DNA of 5,921 nucleotides from assembly GCA_913043805.1 (NCBI GenBank), contig CAJWMX010000199.1, positions 1 through 5,921 of the forward strand. Direction: 5' to 3'. Positions 4,977 to 5,921 of this stretch are shown one piece after another (the first letter of the stretch is position 1; each line of letters begins with the position of its first letter). The stretch comes from an uncultured Acidobacteriota bacterium (GTDB taxonomy: Bacteria > Acidobacteriota > Vicinamibacteria > Vicinamibacterales > UBA8438). The position numbers and the translations under genes were made by a program. Under the pieces are notes generated by a model that saw only the letters and a program-made list of their open reading frames with translations, did no database searches and was not told where the DNA came from.

Positions 4977-5921
4977 GGCTCCTGGCCAGCGATCAGCGCC
5001 CGCGCGGCCGCCAGGGCTTCGTCCCGGGAGCTCACCGCGCCGTCCAGCTGTTGCTCGTAGACCGCCTTGAGGATCCGTCCCATCCCAGGCCCAGGCTGGA
5101 GCCCCTCGGCGAGCAGATGGCGTCCCAGCAGCAGCGGTGCCGGTGGTTCGTGCTCCACGCCGAGGGCCCGCGCGCGGTCCAGGAACCAGTCCATCGCCGA
5201 ACAGTCGAACTCTCCGGTTCGTCCGAGGCAGTCGGATGTGGCCAGCCGGGCCAGCAGCTCGAGGTCGACCTTTCTGGCGAGTCGGCGGAACGCGCCGTCA
5301 CCGACCGGGTTGGCGCTCATGTGCCACATGCCCGGCTTGAGGTGCTGGGCCACGAGACCGATCACCTGAGTCCGTACGTCGTAGCCCTGGATGGTGTGAA
5401 CGTTCAACCGGTCGAGCAGCGCGTGAGTGGGAGCGACGCCGGCTTCCTCGTGGTTGCGCGACCGGATACGCCCGTCGATGAAGGCGGTGGTGGCAGGCTT
5501 CCCCAGGTCATGACAGACCGCGCCCAGCATCACCGTGACCTGTTTCGGCCATTCGAGGTCCTCTATTCTGGTGCGCGCCTGATCGATCACCATCAGGGTG
5601 TGGACCCAGACGTCGCCTTCGGGATGCCACTCGTACTCCTGCTCGCATCCGACCAGGGCCTCGAGCTCGGGGAACAGCCGGCCGATCACGCCGAGGTCGA
5701 GGGCCAGCGCGAAGCCGAGCGATGGTCGTGGCGCAAAGAGCAGTTTCTCGATCTCTCCCCAGATCCGTTCCGCCGGCAGGTCGTCGAGCGGGATCGTCCG
5801 GCACAGCGCTGCACTGCCGGCCTCGAGCGTCAGCTCGAAGCGGGCCGCCAACTGGATCGCCCGGAGTACCCGCAGACTGTCGTCGCCGAACGTCTCTGCG
5901 TCGACAACCCGGAGGCATCCG
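4973..5921 (-). CDS. cca: CCA-adding tRNA nucleotidyltransferase / poly(A) polymerase family with HD domain (5' end outside window)
   Basis: The 3' part (315 codons plus stop) of a class II tRNA nucleotidyltransferase family gene is visible; the catalytic nucleotidyltransferase head with its Asp pair lies off the right edge. The fragment opens inside the conserved neck (FGDDSLRVLRAIQLAARF, residues 11-28), followed by the base-selection region LPAERIWGEIEKLL (48-61) and RLFPELEAL. The HD domain then has His107 (VWVHTL), His137-Asp138 (VCHDLGKP), His157 (RNHEE) and Asp230 (TSDCLG), so its metal site looks intact. The C-terminal helix contains LLGRHLLAEGLQPGPGMG and QQLDGAV, as usual for Cca. 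Such enzymes add CCA (or only A, or poly(A) tails) to RNA 3' ends, while the HD part can carry phosphodiesterase/phosphatase activity, as in E. coli Cca. A TTG at 5851 is not the start, because the conserved neck continues upstream of it. CCA- versus A-adding cannot be told without the head. Confidence 0.88.
   Translation of the reverse strand, partial: GCLRVVDAETFGDDSLRVLRAIQLAARFELTLEAGSAALCRTIPLDDLPAERIWGEIEKLLFAPRPSLGFALALDLGVIGRLFPELEALVGCEQEYEWHPEGDVWVHTLMVIDQARTRIEDLEWPKQVTVMLGAVCHDLGKPATTAFIDGRIRSRNHEEAGVAPTHALLDRLNVHTIQGYDVRTQVIGLVAQHLKPGMWHMSANPVGDGAFRRLARKVDLELLARLATSDCLGRTGEFDCSAMDWFLDRARALGVEHEPPAPLLLGRHLLAEGLQPGPGMGRILKAVYEQQLDGAVSSRDEALAAARALIAGQEP

Noticed and set aside
4973..5851. 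A complete 292-residue HD-domain protein starting at the TTG/Met position 5851
   Set aside because: The frame stays open to the window edge and the upstream residues (FGDDSLRVLRAIQ) belong to the conserved neck of the tRNA nucleotidyltransferase family, so the gene is truncated by the window rather than short.

Overview
The window is high-GC bacterial DNA packed with protein genes, with no RNA gene, mobile element, repeat array or CRISPR. A signal-peptide outer-membrane barrel protein and an acyltransferase that uses lysophospholipid-type acceptors point to a Gram-negative (diderm) organism. The barrel protein, the long ligase-carrier-acyltransferase fusion and the overall gene set remind me of Acidobacteriota (Vicinamibacteria-like) or similar uncultured soil lineages. 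That placement is from memory and is not proven by the sequence.

Layout. Positions 1-3972 hold four genes on the minus strand, read from right to left. They are an outer-membrane beta-barrel protein (3319-3972), a three-domain fatty acyl ligase / acyl carrier / glycerophospholipid acyltransferase fusion (794-3313), translation initiation factor IF-1 (518-736) and the N-terminal part of a DEAD-box RNA helicase (1-509, running off the left edge). Gaps between them are 5, 57 and 8 bases, so they look like one transcription unit, perhaps with an internal control point in the 57-base gap. On the other side of a 53-base divergent intergenic region, a PLP-dependent serine/threonine dehydratase (4026-4976) runs on the plus strand. 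It meets tail to tail a CCA-adding enzyme / poly(A) polymerase family gene with an HD domain (4973-5921, minus, running off the right edge). Their stop codons interlock in one CTAG.

How the genes relate. The barrel protein and the lipid-acylating fusion are probably translationally coupled and may share an envelope-maintenance role. IF-1 and the DEAD-box helicase both act on RNA and translation, and are a sensible pair for keeping initiation going when mRNA structure is a problem. The dehydratase and the CCA-family enzyme are housekeeping functions with no visible link to the rest.

Most notable points: two divergent promoter-like TATACT boxes sit 6-7 bases before the start codons, suggesting leaderless mRNAs in both directions. 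A 24-base near-perfect dyad sits between the fusion gene and infA. The fusion has the domain order opposite to E. coli Aas and carries its own acyl carrier domain. Only one of the five visible or inferred start codons is ATG. I see no convincing new defence, mobile or otherwise undescribed system here.
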